Source: Asterias rubens (Eukaryota; Echinodermata; Asteroidea; Forcipulatida; Asteriidae). From it: a stretch of 64,000 nucleotides of DNA. Each line of letters starts with the position of its first letter. The stretch's first letter is position 1. The stretch lies in contig NC_047066.1 of assembly GCF_902459465.1 (NCBI RefSeq), forward strand, positions 16,061,047-16,125,046, given 5' to 3'. A model generated the notes under the pieces. The model saw only the letters and a program-made list of their open reading frames with translations, searched no databases and was not told the DNA's origin. A program made the position numbers and the translations under genes. Shown here one piece after another: positions 50,301 through 60,629 of the stretch.

Positions 50301-50835
50301 GCGGAAAGGATTTTCTGTCGTCCCCTCGGACAATGAGATATCAAAGGACACATACATTGTGGAGCCTAATTGTGGAGAAAAAAAAGAAGAAAAAAATGTG
50401 ATTTGCGATTACAAAATTCATTGATCCACGATTGAACCATCATCGTTTATGTCGTGAGAGATGTAACCCTATGAGGTTACGCCTACGGGAGACGATAGCG
50501 GTCGAAATCAAAATAGTTCTATTGAGTAATATGGATGATAGGTTATAGGTAGGACTCGGATCGGAGTCACCTACCTGTAACCTAGTACTAGCTAGTCGGA
50601 CTTTGCCGAGTTTCCTTGACCTGTCTTGATGGGAAGATCATCTAAACATACAAACACCCTGACAAACAAACAAAAGAACACACTATGAATATTCAAAGTG
50701 AACATTACCTTTCCCCATCGGGTAGTCCAATAAAGATACAATATCAACGATGTAAAGTTTGACATGTGATTTGTACACGGAATCTGTATGCCAAAACCGA
50801 TGCGGTACAAAGTCTAAATTCTCACCAGCTGCCAT
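41394..50835 (-). CDS. STN1: STN1, subunit of the CST (CTC1-STN1-TEN1) telomere complex
   Basis: Complete nine-exon gene on the minus strand: 50835-50709, 49660-49565, 47813-47748, 47393-47235, 46068-45908, 44450-44304, 43436-43317, 42530-42452, 41554-41394. All junctions have GT/AG and phases match; the total is 371 residues plus TGA, close to the vertebrate length of about 370. STN1 binds single-stranded DNA with CTC1 and TEN1 and promotes C-strand fill-in by polymerase alpha. Exons 1-4 form the OB fold: VKLYIVDIV, YRVDILGWIV, VDDGTGVVNCCCW and GDIIHVRGRLNRYR. Exon 5 carries the ELPNMYQNVYDRPF linker motif; exons 6-9 encode the tandem winged helices, ending with DEKGCHYLHV... and LEEQSEVIS. 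The start context is GTAGGCATGGCAG. Recognition rests on continuous likeness along the whole protein. Confidence 0.93.
41603..42203 (-). mobile_element. Composite TTAA MITE with nested foldback, STN1 intron 8
   Basis: Same composite as 31933-32835, inverted. TTAA at both ends; the palindrome 41961-42108 and the stretch with GCAGTACAGCGTCGCC match the other copy. Part of the MITE interior is deleted near 41765. Confidence 0.75.
42621..42850. repeat. MITE-like element with GGGTGCATTCGATTAG ends, STN1 intron 7
   Basis: Ends GGGTGCATTCGATTAGCTTC and AACTAATTGAACGCACCC pair imperfectly; the interior has AGCCCCAAGTGCCC / GGGTCACTTGGGGC. A fragment with the same end (AAGCTAAACGAACGCACCC) is at 56494-56512. 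Confidence 0.7.
42930..43035 (+). mobile_element. TTAA MITE 3' fragment, STN1 intron 7
   Basis: Only the last ~100 bp (TTCACAGGTTTGTTATTTTATG to CCTTGCCTTTAAA) remain. Confidence 0.6.
43094..43312. repeat. Palindromic MITE-like element, copy 2, abutting an STN1 donor
   Basis: Homologue of 33388-33565 (ends ATGGACCCTTCCCATGAAAT / ATTTCATGGGAAGGGTC). Its edge lies about four bases from the 5' splice site of STN1 exon 7 (GTAATA at 43316-43311). Confidence 0.8.
43443..44250. other. STN1 intron 6, no further feature seen
   Basis: Apart from T-rich sequence and short ORFs nothing could be supported; a tRNA-like fragment lies at its right end (44258-44293). Confidence 0.5.
44258..44293 (-). repeat. 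SINE tRNA-like head fragment beside the STN1 exon 6 donor
   Basis: The minus strand reads GTGTCATGGCCTAGCGG then TTAAGAGCACC, an A-box-like head related to the SINE at 44470-44850. It starts about ten bases downstream of the exon 6 donor. Confidence 0.55.
44470..44850 (-). mobile_element. tRNA-derived SINE in STN1 intron 5
   Basis: On the minus strand a tRNA(Ser/Leu)-like head has A box TGGCCGAACGGTTAAGAG (44838-44821) and B box GGGTTTGAATCC (44780-44769), followed by a body and an (AAT)n-like tail at 44470-44510. The enlarged A-to-B spacing fits a long-variable-arm tRNA ancestor. It is not a functional tRNA gene: there is no closed acceptor stem or intact anticodon arm. Confidence 0.8.
45598..45734. 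repeat. Palindromic CTAAGTTAGGACT element, STN1 intron 5
   Basis: Ends GGGTGGGTTTCACAAAAAG and TGTGTGAAATTGACCC; interior TAGGACTAGTCCTAAG. Same family as 33052-33208. Confidence 0.75.
46801..47172 (-). mobile_element. TTAA-flanked MITE, STN1 intron 4
   Basis: TTAAAGACCCTGGACAC at the left; the right TIR is lost after TTATTTCAAGAATTAA. Confidence 0.75.
47997..48320 (+). repeat. 54-bp satellite, six identical copies, STN1 intron 2
   Basis: Exactly six tandem copies of a 54-bp unit (GTTAGCCCTACAATCTACAT...) at 47997, 48051, 48105, 48159, 48213 and 48267. I see no difference among the copies. Each holds the near-palindrome GATGTAGATCAAGATGTAGA (on the minus strand). Confidence 0.95.
48341..49361 (+). 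mobile_element. TTAA MITE with a nested 635-bp element, STN1 intron 2
   Basis: Left end TTAAAGGCACTGGACAC, right end AATAGTATCCAGGGTCTTTA. The host MITE is split at TTAGCATA and resumes TTGTTAGCATAACAACTTAC at 49022. Confidence 0.75.
48387..49021. mobile_element. Element with long TIRs nested in the MITE
   Basis: Roughly 100-bp imperfect terminal inverted repeats: AGCCTTGCTCAAGGCAGTC at the left, GACTGCCTTGAGCAAGGCT at the right, continuing with CGCCGCTGTA / TACAGCGGCG and ACCCACCCGTA / TACGGGTGGGT. No transposase frame. The first 14 bases are themselves a palindrome. Confidence 0.75.
49893..50020 (-). repeat. tRNA-like SINE fragment, STN1 intron 1
   Basis: The minus strand has an A-box-like CTCGGTACTTGGTAAGAC (50014-49997) and a B-box-like GGGTTTGCATCCCACCC (49972-49956). 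Probably a remnant of another tRNA-derived SINE family; no full tRNA fold. Confidence 0.5.
50135..50185. repeat. Short hairpin element
   Basis: CCAGGACGAACGTGTG and CACGTTTGTCCTGGG pair around AGATAATTCTC; a homologous hairpin lies at 56413-56462. Confidence 0.7.
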
Positions 50836-52236
50836 GCCTACTTTGGGGAGAAAAGCTTCATTTTGTACTCGTTAATAAAACTAAGAGAACTTTACACCAA
50901 CGATATTTATTATGAGGCCCAACGAGAACGATGAAAGCAATCACATTGCTGGCATCAAAACGATATACTGATATAGTTCTGTCCTTCTTACAGTTTGTTT
51001 TGATTTTCCCGCATCGGGGTCAAAAGTCATTTGGCAGTAAGAAACAAACTACCAGTTGAGGGCGCCACACTGGCTTTGTCCCTTTTTTGCTCTTTTCAAA
51101 AGCGGCATGCGGCCGGCGGGCTCGATATGTCTGGTCCACAGACAGCCGTCGATCCCAAACTCTTCTCTAAAACTTAGTGTGGAGGGGGGGTGACGAACGA
51201 GGCCTAAAATAATTTGAAACCTCGAAACATCAGTGGGTTCGGATTGACTCTGTAATTGGAAGTCGGAAAAGCAACCGACCAGCGACGGAGGCATTAGAAT
51301 GGCATAACCAAACTCCGCCGCATGGTGGCGCCCTCCTAACTCACCGTCTGCCTCTCGCTGCCTCAAGGACGGCACAACGCTGCCTCCACATTAGGATTAA
51401 TCTTAAGACTTAGGAAATGTTAAGTTCCGTATCACAAGACGTTAGGACGCATTGAACCCATCCTTAGTTACTCGTCCTAACTCGATATAGCGTTTCGTGA
51501 AATCATCGGCTGCAAAAGTCGTATGTTTTTAAAAGGAGATTCGCAGTCGAATCCTGTAGCCGTATAATTTCTAGCCACATCGGGTCAATAGAGAGGTTTC
51601 GCAATCGTCGAACACAGAATACAGATACTGATACGTCCGACACTTTGTGTATTCACGTGACGCGTATCCGTATCGTGCTAGAAAATGTAGAAAATTGCTA
51701 TTCATTTTTTAAGCAAAACGATGAGACCAGTGAACACAACACGGTCTCGATAGGTCATGTTTGTTAAAAAAAACACTCATGATGCAAACGCACTCAAGTG
51801 AAACACCTATAGTTTGCGAAACAAAATCCAACACGCGGCTCGTGAACGGATACGGTTAACCGTATCCGAAACCTCTCTTTTGCCCTGCTTATACCCCGTT
51901 CACACATGGACGCCGCGCGCTACTACTATGGACAAGTGTCCGCCGCCGAGAGCGTGGCCAATCACGGGGGACCATCGCGGGCCAAGTGGGAGGATCTCCA
52001 TGGGCGTGGTTTGGTCGGGTGAGATCTACCAGGTCGGGAAGCTGCATTCTCTCCCCACGCGGCTTTTATAAGCGTAGCCGGGTCGCAGCCAACGACATTC
52101 TCATGAGTCCAGGTCACTCCACACAATGGTTCAGAACCACGGAACCGGATCCGGGTAATGGGTAATCCGCCTATCGGGAACTTATACCTCATTCCATTCT
52201 GAGTTCTGGTAAAACACGTTGCGATCACTCCACGTG
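50836..52236. other. 5' flank of STN1 and intergenic DNA
   Basis: The STN1 promoter should lie here, to the right of 50835, but no TATA box or clear initiator was found. 51385-51510 is an old CTAAGTTAGGACT-type repeat. 51600-52230 is GC-richer with no recognised exon. Confidence 0.4.
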
Positions 52237-52639
52237 TTAGAGGCAGTGGACACTTACTATTGGTAATTACTCAAAATAATTATTGGCATAAAACCTTACT
52301 TTGTAACGAGTAATGTGGAGAGGTTGGTGGTATACAACATTCTGAGAAACAGCTCCCTCTGAAATGACCTAGTTTTGGAGAAAGGGGTAATTTTCCACGA
52401 ATTTGATTTCGAGACCTCAAGTTTAGAACTTGAGGTCTCGAAATCAATTGCAACCATCTAAACGCACACAAATTCGTGTGCCAAGGGTGTTTTTTTCTTT
52501 CATAGTTATCTTGCAACTCCGACGAACGATCGATCGAGCTCAAATTTTCACAGGTTTGTTATTTTATGCATTTATGTTGAGATACACCAAGTGAGAAGAC
52601 TGATCTTTGACAATTACCAATACTGTACACTGTCTTTAA
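52237..52639 (+). mobile_element. TTAA-flanked MITE, full copy
   Basis: Left flank TTAG, right flank TTAA, internal palindrome GAGACCTCAAGTTTAGAAC... near 52410-52440 intact. Confidence 0.8.
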
Positions 52640-53537
52640 GTTGAAATTAGTATATCATGACGCAGTTTATGGTAAATTTGTAACGTAATGGTATTTTCGT
52701 CCATTAACCTGAAACAAAGCCCATGCTGCAGTTAACAATGCTAGAAAAATGCACTTGTGACACAATCTTGGTAATATTGTCAAAGACGATTGATGTTTCC
52801 CAACATGCATAAAATGACAAACAAGTGAAAATAATGTATGGGCCAAATTTTGACATCGAAGTTGATGAAAGCAAAATTGAATAATAAAAGACAACACACC
52901 CTTTTGTCGCACAAGGTCATTGTGTGCTTTCAGATGCCTGAAAACTTTCAGATTCAAGTTTGTAGTGAGAAATAACCACATTCACAAAAACTACATTACA
53001 TCAGAGGGAGCCATACTATCAACAACTCTCCGTTGGTCGTGACCCAGTAAGTTGCTGCTTTTTAAATGGGTTTAATGACCAATTAAACAATAATTATTAG
53101 TTTGCACGTTTGCAACAAAGGTGATGATGTTTTCAAAAAATCACACTTTTGTGTAAAATGCACACAACATACCTCCATAATGTCTTTTACAACAATTACT
53201 AAAATCATTTTTGTTTCGCATTCAGTTTGGCAATAACCCCAAGTTGCCCGTAAAATATAATTTTATGAACACAAAAAATGGCTTGGTCTATTTATCGATA
53301 ATTAATACAGTTATTAGTATGATAGACGATCAATTCAGTTGCAAATACTCTATTAAATCAGATACAAGAAAGACAAGTTGGTTGCTTGATAACAGTTGAA
53401 CATTGTACTTTGTTACGATTAATAACTTTGGAAGTTTTGTCAATAAACAACATCAAAACCTGACCTGACAATCCCTTTAGTGCGTTGCCCCACGTTTCTA
53501 TAGGCCTTTATTCATAGCTATAACAGACAAGATTATC

Positions 53538-53544
53538 TATAAAA
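53538..53544 (+). promoter_or_regulatory. TATA box of lectin A
   Basis: TATAAAA 62 bases before the ATG, in a region homologous to that of lectin B. Confidence 0.6.
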
Positions 53545-53599
53545 TAAAAACGTAGATCACGCTGCTGAAAAGTGCATGACAGACACTTGATCAAGCATC

Positions 53600-54115
53600 A
53601 TGGCTGTCGTCTGGAAAATTTCTGTCTTGTTCTTGTCCGTCATATGTGTCTCTCACTCCGTGACGTGTCCACCTCTCTGGTCAAAATACGGTTCGAAATG
53701 CTACCGCTTCTTCGGCCAGAGGAAATCGTGGCACGATGCTGAAAAGCACTGCCGTGGGTTCTTCAACAGTGACAGCCAAGGCCACCTTGCGACCATCCGG
53801 GATTCCAGCACCAACGACTTACTCCTTGAGATGTGGAAAACTTCACTGATTTCCATTCAAAGCGAAGGGGATCGTGTTTGGATTGGGCTAAACGACCAAG
53901 TCGCAGAGGGTGCCTATCGTTGGATATCAGAGGGGACACAATCAATCCGCTGGGGACAAAGACCACCGGATGTCTGGCTTCCTGGCCAACCAGACGGAGG
54001 GGAGGGTGAGCATTGCGTTGACTTCTGGAACAATTCTGGCAAAATAGGATGGAATGATGAGAACTGCGCCAGAGAGAATGCTTTTATTTGCATGATGGGT
54101 GTCGGTAGTGACTGA
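53600..54115 (+). CDS. Secreted C-type lectin A (QPD type)
   Basis: Intronless 171-residue ORF with a signal peptide (about 1-20, SVLFLSVICVSHS) and a single long-form C-type lectin domain filling the rest. Six cysteines at about 23, 34, 51, 139, 156 and 164 form the expected three disulfides. WIGLND is at 95-100, QPD at 130-132 and WND at 151-153. QPD with WND predicts calcium-dependent binding of galactose-type sugars. There is no TM or second domain, so a small soluble lectin, plausibly in coelomic-fluid recognition or agglutination (inference). The ATG at 53600 is chosen because it directly precedes the signal peptide and matches lectin B. A paralogue lies 4.4 kb to the right. Confidence 0.92.
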   Translation: MAVVWKISVLFLSVICVSHSVTCPPLWSKYGSKCYRFFGQRKSWHDAEKHCRGFFNSDSQGHLATIRDSSTNDLLLEMWKTSLISIQSEGDRVWIGLNDQVAEGAYRWISEGTQSIRWGQRPPDVWLPGQPDGGEGEHCVDFWNNSGKIGWNDENCARENAFICMMGVGSD

Positions 54116-54641
54116 TTAATTGTAAGAACAGCATTGTCGACTGACTGCACAACACCTACATAAAAAATACCACCCCCAGCATCGACTTCAGACTTTCATG
54201 TCTCGACTATGCTAACTCTATACATTAATACTTTGAATGACAGACAGCTCCACATCAGGAAGTTCAATCACCAAGAGAAATTCTTTTCACACAACAATGT
54301 GTAAATGCATACTTCTGTTTGCTGTACCGTAATTGCATAATATACCTAAGAAAACCACAAACTTAATTTTAAAGGCAAAAGTATCTTTGGTTTAGCACCG
54401 TTAATCACCGATAATACGGAGCAAATAAGTATGTCCACGCTGGATGAATGATCCATAATAGGAATACACTTTGAGAAACGTTACTGACAGTAACACATCT
54501 TAAATCAGGATAAAACCTTTACATTACCACTACTTCGAAATGAAATATTTTTTCAAATATTATGCTCTCCTCCACTGCTGGACGGAAGCTGCTGTGTAGG
54601 CTCCAATTTAAAGTTTTTATTGTCGTTAATTTTAAGGGTGA

Positions 54642-55090
54642 TTAAAGGCAGTGGACACATGGGATTCAGACGTGTGGTTAAACTAGCCGTTAATCCGAGC
54701 ACCGCGGGTGTCCAAAACATAAACATCTACTCAATATAATTATCAGCAAAAAACCTTACTTGGTAATGAGAATGGGGAAAGGTTGATAGTTTAAAACATT
54801 GTGATAAACGGCTCCCTCTGAAGTGCCATAGTTTTCGAGAAAGAAGTAATTTTCCATGAATTTGATTTCGAGACCTCAGATTTAGAACTTGAGGTCTCGA
54901 AATCAACCATCTAAACGCACACAACTTCGTGTGACAATTGTTTTTTTCTTTTTCTTGTTTTATTATCTCGCAACTTCGATGACCGATTGAGCTCAAGTTT
55001 TCACAGGTTTGTTATTTGATGCATATGTTGAGATACACCAACTGTGGAGGCTAGGCTTTGACAATTACCAATAGTGTCCACTGCCTTTAA
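54642..55090 (+). mobile_element. TTAA-flanked MITE with extra 60 bp near its left end
   Basis: TTAAAGGCAGTGGACACATG, then about 60 unrelated bases to 54720, then the family sequence to GTCCACTGCCTTTAA. The corresponding site of copy B (from about 59160) also has MITE-like sequence. Confidence 0.75.
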
Positions 55091-55235
55091 CACACCAATT
55101 GAGTAAACATTTTCACAGACTTGCTATTTTATGCATCATTATATAGCCTATAACCCTATGTTTGGATACACAAGTGAGAAAACTGGTCTTTGCCACAATT
55201 ACCAATAATGGGTCCAATGCCTTTTTAGTGGTTTC
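55091..55235 (+). mobile_element. Decayed MITE 3' half
   Basis: CACCAATTGAGTAAACATTTTCACAG to ACCAATAATGGGTCC; a homologous decayed piece lies in copy B (59340-59482). Confidence 0.5.
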
Positions 55236-55459
55236 AATGATGGTAAAACTACTGATTTCAACCTGAAATTTGTATTTCTCACTTTGTTTTTCTTTGCAAA
55301 AACTTTAAATTTGACTAAATAAATGTAAACAACAAGTGTCGAATCGAAGTGCAGTAACCTACAGATTGAAGTATTAGTGGATGCAGTAGTGACATGATAT
55401 ATGCACTAAATCAAATCGAGGGAATATAATCTGCGAACAAAGTCCCCCATTGTTTTATT

Positions 55460-57060
55460 TACCAATAAAACACTTTAAAACTTCAAGATCAATATTTACT
55501 GACACAGGTTGCTTATCATTATTAGCTAAACATTGTTCTATGAAACTTGAAGTTGTTTGCCTTTCCAAGTAATCAGTCAGCCTACTTGTAGCCTGAACAT
55601 CCTGACGTCACACTAATTCGTGAATAAAAGACATGGGCCCAAGGCCAGTTTAGTCTATACTTGGTGCCTTGCCAATTTTTTAAAACAGTTTGTGTTATAT
55701 TCTCTTAGAACGTTTGCCAAATCGTTATCAAATGGCTGCATCAAGCGCTCGTACCCGGTGCCCCAATTCTGTAACCAGGTAGTTCAATTCTGTCACAAAG
55801 ATTGAACAACAAGATTGGCTGAAGGAGGTTGGTTCAAAAGAGGGTGCTATCAACAGTATGTGTAAAAAGTTAGCCATAATCGTAACGGGGGACAGAATTG
55901 GTGGGAGGGGTGGGGTGGGACGCACCTGGAGATGTTGACGCTTTAACGTCCGGAGTGACGCAGTTTGTCAGTGCTGCCCGCGACACATTGCGCTTATCCT
56001 CAGCCACTCGCCACTCACATTAATCTATTTCTACCTCCATGGTTTGACACGGGTGCGATTTTAGAATTTCATATGAGATTTTCAGACTTGGTGTAACTGT
56101 TTGCTTTCCGTTTTGTTTGTTGTTTAACTGATGAAGTTTTGCAATGGCTATATACACACCTTCAATTTAACCCGGCTATTTAGCCTGCTGGATGTAGCAA
56201 GACATTCCGCTCCCTTCCCCCACTCCCCGCCCCCGGGGATTCAGTGTTGTACGGCGAAGTAAATTACTTCAAGTATGATAGCTCCCTCTTTTCAAGAAGT
56301 TTTCTGTCTTAAAGAGTGCCGGGAAACTATATTGGTAATGACTCAAAATAATTATTAGCATAAAACCTTACTTTGTAACAAGTAATGGCAAGAATTTGAT
56401 TTTTGGTTTTTACTCCCAGGCCGAACGTGGGTAATTATCTGCACACATTCGTCCTGGAAAAAAAAACCGCCACACACCGGGGTCGACCCAGGGAAGCTAA
56501 ACGAACGCACCCATAGACCGAACGTCTGACGTCATTCTTCGAGGCTCGAGAATAACGCCAGAGACCGGCAACAAAAACCGGCGTGTAGTTTGACCTTTTC
56601 ATTTCAAATTCTATTGCGGACTTGAGAGCAGTGTGCTGTTTGATTGCATCCAATGGAATCACTGGATATGACAAACTGGAACCTGAGACAGGGGCCCAGT
56701 CCAGTAAGATCAACCTCGTCCCCATGTGTGTCGAGCGGTTACAAGTTTGACCGCTCTCTCACCCTGGTATTTGAACATTTGCATATCCAAAATTTTGGAT
56801 ACGTATATACAAATTCAAATAGTCTGGCTACTTTTCGAAATTCACATCTTCGTACTCTTAGTACGGTACCAGATTTAATAGCTTGTTTGTACATTGTTGG
56901 TTGCCGGCGGCTGGCTGTATAAATATGGAACACATTCTAATTGTAAATTCGTTGTCCAATCAGGGTCCAAGTAAGAAGTTTCCATCCCAGGGTTCTATTG
57001 TGAACATGGTTGAAAATAAAGTAAAACATGGGGATGAGGTTGGTGGGGGGGGGGGGGTAT
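55460..57060. other. Spacer between the duplicated lectin segments
   Basis: Holds a MITE 5' fragment (56310-56375), a hairpin (56413-56462) and a GGGTGCGTTC-type end (56494-56512). A G run lies near 57045. No exon recognised. Confidence 0.5.
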
Positions 57061-57928
57061 TCAAGTAAAATGAGTATTTGACGCAGTTTATATATAATGA
57101 GAAATATGTAACGTAACGTTAATTTTGCCCACTTACCTGAAACTAAAGCCCATGCAGTTGCGGACTAAAAAAATGTACTTGACATGTTTTGTAAAATAAT
57201 ATTGTCAAAGACCAGTATTTACTTGGTGTTTCCCAATATGCATAAAATGACACACAAGTAAAAATATAGGCCAAGATTCGTCATCGAAGTTGCAAGCAAA
57301 TAATAAAGGAAAATACACCCTTATTTGTTGCACAACATCATTGTGTGCTTTCAGATACCTGAAGTCTTTCAGATTCAAGTTTTAGTGGAAAATTACCACA
57401 CTCACAGAACCTAAATTTACCCCAGTGGGAGTCATACGATCGACAGCTCTCCGTTGGTCGTGACCAAGTAAGTTTGTGTTTTTTTAATGGGCTTAATTAC
57501 CAATATTGAACAACAATTATTAGTTTGCACGTTTTCAACAAAATGGTGATGATGTTTTCAAAAAAACGCGCTTTTGCGTAATCCGCAAAATGCACACATT
57601 TACCCCCACAATTTCTTTTACAACGTTTACTAAGATCAATTTGGTTTCGCATTTGGCAACAACCCCAAGTTGCCCGTAAAATATAATATAAAAACAAAAT
57701 GGCTGGGCCTATTATACAAAAATGGCGTAGGCACCTTTTGTCGAGAAATAATACAATTATTGGTATAAAGTCTTCGTAGCAAATACTCTAAATCAGATAC
57801 AAGAAAGTCAAGTTGATTGCATGATAACAGTTGGACATTGTACTTTGGTACGATTTGATTTTTAAAGTTTGTCAATAAACAGCATCAAAACCTGACCTGA
57901 CCTAGTAGGCCTTTAATGAAAAGACAAC

Positions 57929-57935
57929 CATAAAA
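57929..57935 (+). promoter_or_regulatory. Degenerate TATA box of lectin B
   Basis: CATAAAA at the position homologous to TATAAAA of lectin A, 49 bases before the ATG. Confidence 0.45.
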
Positions 57936-57977
57936 CAGCCTCACTGCTGAAAAAGAAGGACATCTCGATCTAGAAGC

Positions 57978-58475
57978 ATGGCTACCGTCTGGAAAATTTC
58001 TCTCGTGTTCTTGTCTGTCATATGTCTTTCTCAAGCCGAGTGTCCACCTCTCTGGTCAGTATACCAAGGGAACTGCTACCGCTTCTTCGGCCAGAGGAAA
58101 TCGTGGCACGATGCTGAAGATCACTGCAATGGGTTCTTCACCAGTAAGAGCCAGGCCCATCTTGCGACCATCCGGGAATCCAGTACCAACCACTTACTCA
58201 TCGAGATGTGGAAAACTTCACTGATTTCCATTCAAAGCGAAGGGGATCGTGTTTGGATTGGGCTAAACGACCAAGTCACAGAGGGTGCCTATACTTGGAT
58301 ATCAAGCGGGACACGCGGCATACCAACTGATGTCTGGCTTCCTGGCCAACCAGACGAAGGGGAGGATGAGCATTGCGTTGACTTCTGGAACAATTCTGGC
58401 AAAATAGGATGGAATGATGAGAACTGCGCCAGAGAGAATGCATTTATTTGCATGATGTATATCGGTAGTTATTGA
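57978..58475 (+). CDS. Secreted C-type lectin B (QPD type)
   Basis: Intronless 165-residue paralogue of lectin A: signal peptide (about 1-20), one long-form C-type lectin domain with six conserved cysteines, WIGLND at 94-99, QPD at 124-126, WND at 145-147. It is six residues shorter, mainly through loss of residues in the loop before the sugar-binding site (SRGTRGIPTD-like here against a longer loop with RWGQRPPD in A), so specificity may differ. Two coding blocks of about 75 bases are identical to lectin A at every base. Predicted secreted, calcium-dependent, galactose-type; biological role inferred only. Confidence 0.92.
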   Translation: MATVWKISLVFLSVICLSQAECPPLWSVYQGNCYRFFGQRKSWHDAEDHCNGFFTSKSQAHLATIRESSTNHLLIEMWKTSLISIQSEGDRVWIGLNDQVTEGAYTWISSGTRGIPTDVWLPGQPDEGEDEHCVDFWNNSGKIGWNDENCARENAFICMMYIGSY

Positions 58476-59121
58476 TTAGTAGTTTATCATCATTTATCAG
58501 CATTGTAGGTCGACTGAAGTCAACACCGCACCCGAAGCCACCTCTCAGCATCGATATGAGACTTTCATGTCTCGACTTTACAACTCTGTACAACTTGAGG
58601 AAAATGACGAACAGCTCCACACAATGACAATCGCCTGAGAAATTCTTCATCTTAAGAAGTTCATGAAGTTTAACTTTTCACACACACACAACAATGTCTA
58701 AACTTGTGCATGCATTTGTTTGCTGTATCATGCATTATATAAACATGACTGTACCTGATAAACTCACAAACTCATTTTCAAGGCAAAGTATGCATTTGGT
58801 TTTTGGAACCGTTCAAGTGTTTAATCCTGCAGTTATGTGATCATTTCATTTCATAAGGTGAGAGCGCCTTTGGGATAATTATCACCGAAAATCCGGACCG
58901 AATAAGGATGTCCCGCTGGAAGCATAATCCCTAATAATAGAAATACACAATTTGAGAAACGTTACTGACATTTAACGCTTTTCAGATTCAATTTTTTGGA
59001 GGATTAAACCTGATTCAAGTTTCCATTATAATGCATTAGCCTACCACATTATTTTGAAATGAAATGTTACTAAACTAATGCTGTCCTCAACTGCTGAACG
59101 GAAGCTGCTGTGAGACTCTAC

Positions 59122-59127
59122 AATAAA
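59122..59127 (+). terminator. Poly(A) signal of lectin B
   Basis: AATAAA followed by a T-rich stretch, giving a 3' UTR of about 650 bases. At the homologous place in copy A (about 54610) the sequence is AATTTAAAG, so lectin A must use another signal. Confidence 0.55.
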
Positions 59128-59159
59128 GCTTTTATTGTCATAATTAATTTTAAGGGTGA

Positions 59160-59482
59160 TTAAACCGTACTATATTGGTAATTACTCAAAAATAGTTGTT
59201 AGCATAAAAACTCAGTTAACGACCAATTACTGATAACAATAGTAACTGTGAGAAACGGCTCCATGTGAAGTATTGTAGTTTTTGAGAACTGAGATATTTC
59301 TCACTAAATTAAAACACTTCAGACTATGGTGTCCTTCATTATTCTCTTCGATGGAAATTGAGTCAAATCTTTTTACGGACTCATTGTTATAAGCCTATCG
59401 TTTGGACACACGAAAACTTGTCTTTGTCTGAGAAAACTTGTCTTTGCCACAATAGTCAATCATAGTGTCCAGTGCCTTTAGT
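59160..59482 (+). mobile_element. Divergent TTAA MITE downstream of lectin B
   Basis: ATATTGGTAATTACTCAAAA at the left, GTGTCCAGTGCCTTTAG at the right; the interior is shortened. Confidence 0.65.
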
Positions 59483-59499
59483 GGTTTCAATGATGGTTG

Positions 59500-60130
59500 A
59501 AGAAATTACAAAATTATTTCAAACTGAACGACTGTGTCGAATCTGAGAAAAAAAAATTCGAGTCGTCCTTTTGAAATGTTTTTATTAAAATTAATGCATT
59601 TTTATCGGCCTGATCACAATATTTTCTTACATGGGTCACTTCAATAGTCAGATATTTTGAATTGTTTACTGTGCAAAAACTTAAATATTGTCTTATGCAA
59701 AAACATTGTTTTTTTGTCGAATCAAAGTTTTTGTAATTTCAGTAGCCTACAGATTGAAGTAATCAATGGTCATGAAGTAGTGACATTATGCACTAAATCA
59801 AACAGAGGGATTATAATCGGCTAAAAGGTCCCGTTGGCTAATGTGTTTCGCTAAAAGATTATAAAGAATTTGATTAGTTTTTCTGACTGCGAACAAACAT
59901 TTTAAAGAGTCCATAGTTTCATATGTTTGTTTTTCACCTTTAACGTTTCAACTGAATTTTTATAATCCTTTTGCTGAAAACAAAAATACATTACAATATT
60001 TTAGTTTAAATTCTGAAGTATGGCTCGAACTTTTGGGCAATCAATCTTTGAGTAAATAATCCACGATTGGTTGTTTCTGGCACTTGAGCGTCATTTCAAT
60101 GTTTTTTACTCATTGGTGACTTTAACATTG
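59500..60130. other. No gene seen between lectin B and the pseudogenes
   Basis: AT-rich; the first half belongs to the duplicated segment. Confidence 0.5.
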
Positions 60131-60139
60131 TTCATTGAA

Positions 60140-60487
60140 TTATCTCTCTCCGTAAATACACGTAAGAGGTTTCTTTGACTTCACAGCCTGGGTGTGGTCG
60201 GCCTCGTAGCGGGTGCTGTTGTTGACTTTGCAAATTTGATCCCCTGTCCATAAATGCTGCACGCTGAAGGAGCGACATCTGGGGTCGTAGTGGCACTCCG
60301 CGGCGCAGGCAATGGACGTTGCTAGTCGAAATCTCTCGTAAGGTGTGGCCGGTCAGACAAGAAGCAAGCAGGCGCCATTGCTTCAGTTTGACTTCCTCGC
60401 CTTTGCAGAAAACTTGATTGATATTTGAGCCTCTATACCAATGGTGAAGAGAATCAACAAAACAGAAGGCAAACAAAATCCATCCAT
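60140..60487 (-). pseudogene. Secreted PAN/Apple-like gene remnant, copy 1
   Basis: On the minus strand an ATG at 60487 opens a good signal peptide (FCLPSVLLILFTIGIEA). The same frame later encodes a PAN/Apple-like half (CAAECHYDPRCRSF, then NNSTRYEA) ending with TAA at 60140, but two TGA codons stand between them. In another frame the sequence CKGEEVKLKQW...CLTGHTLREI looks like the first part of the same domain, so a frameshift near 60310 is also possible. An intron could not be fitted: the gap is too short. The same disruptions occur in copy 2. PAN-type assignment is by cysteine pattern only. Confidence 0.45.
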
Positions 60488-60629
60488 TTTGTTTTAGAGA
60501 GTCAAATCTCGGAACCTCTTTGTGTGGATTTAGCAAGTCTAAAGTATCACCACTCGGCACACCGATCGTTTGCTTTAAACACGAAAGCAGCTCACAAGAA
60601 CTCCTTTCCTCTTCAAACAATAAGCCTTT

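Larger units (their letters stand above)
52660..55460 (+). repeat. Segmental duplication, copy A (carries lectin A)
   Basis: Homologous along its length to 57070-59830: upstream landmarks GACGCAGTTTAT and CATCAGAGGGAGCCATAC, the lectin gene, and downstream CCTACAGATTGAAGTA and TATGCACTAAATCAAA. Offset at the two start codons is 4378 bases. Confidence 0.75.
57070..59830 (+). repeat. Segmental duplication, copy B (carries lectin B)
   Basis: See copy A at 52660-55460. Flanks have diverged by substitutions and indels far more than the lectin coding cores. Confidence 0.75.

Noticed and set aside
60132..60620. 162-codon minus-strand frame over the PAN-like remnant
   Set aside because: It is a mixture of two frames of the broken gene; the signal peptide and the cysteine-rich half both lie in a different frame.
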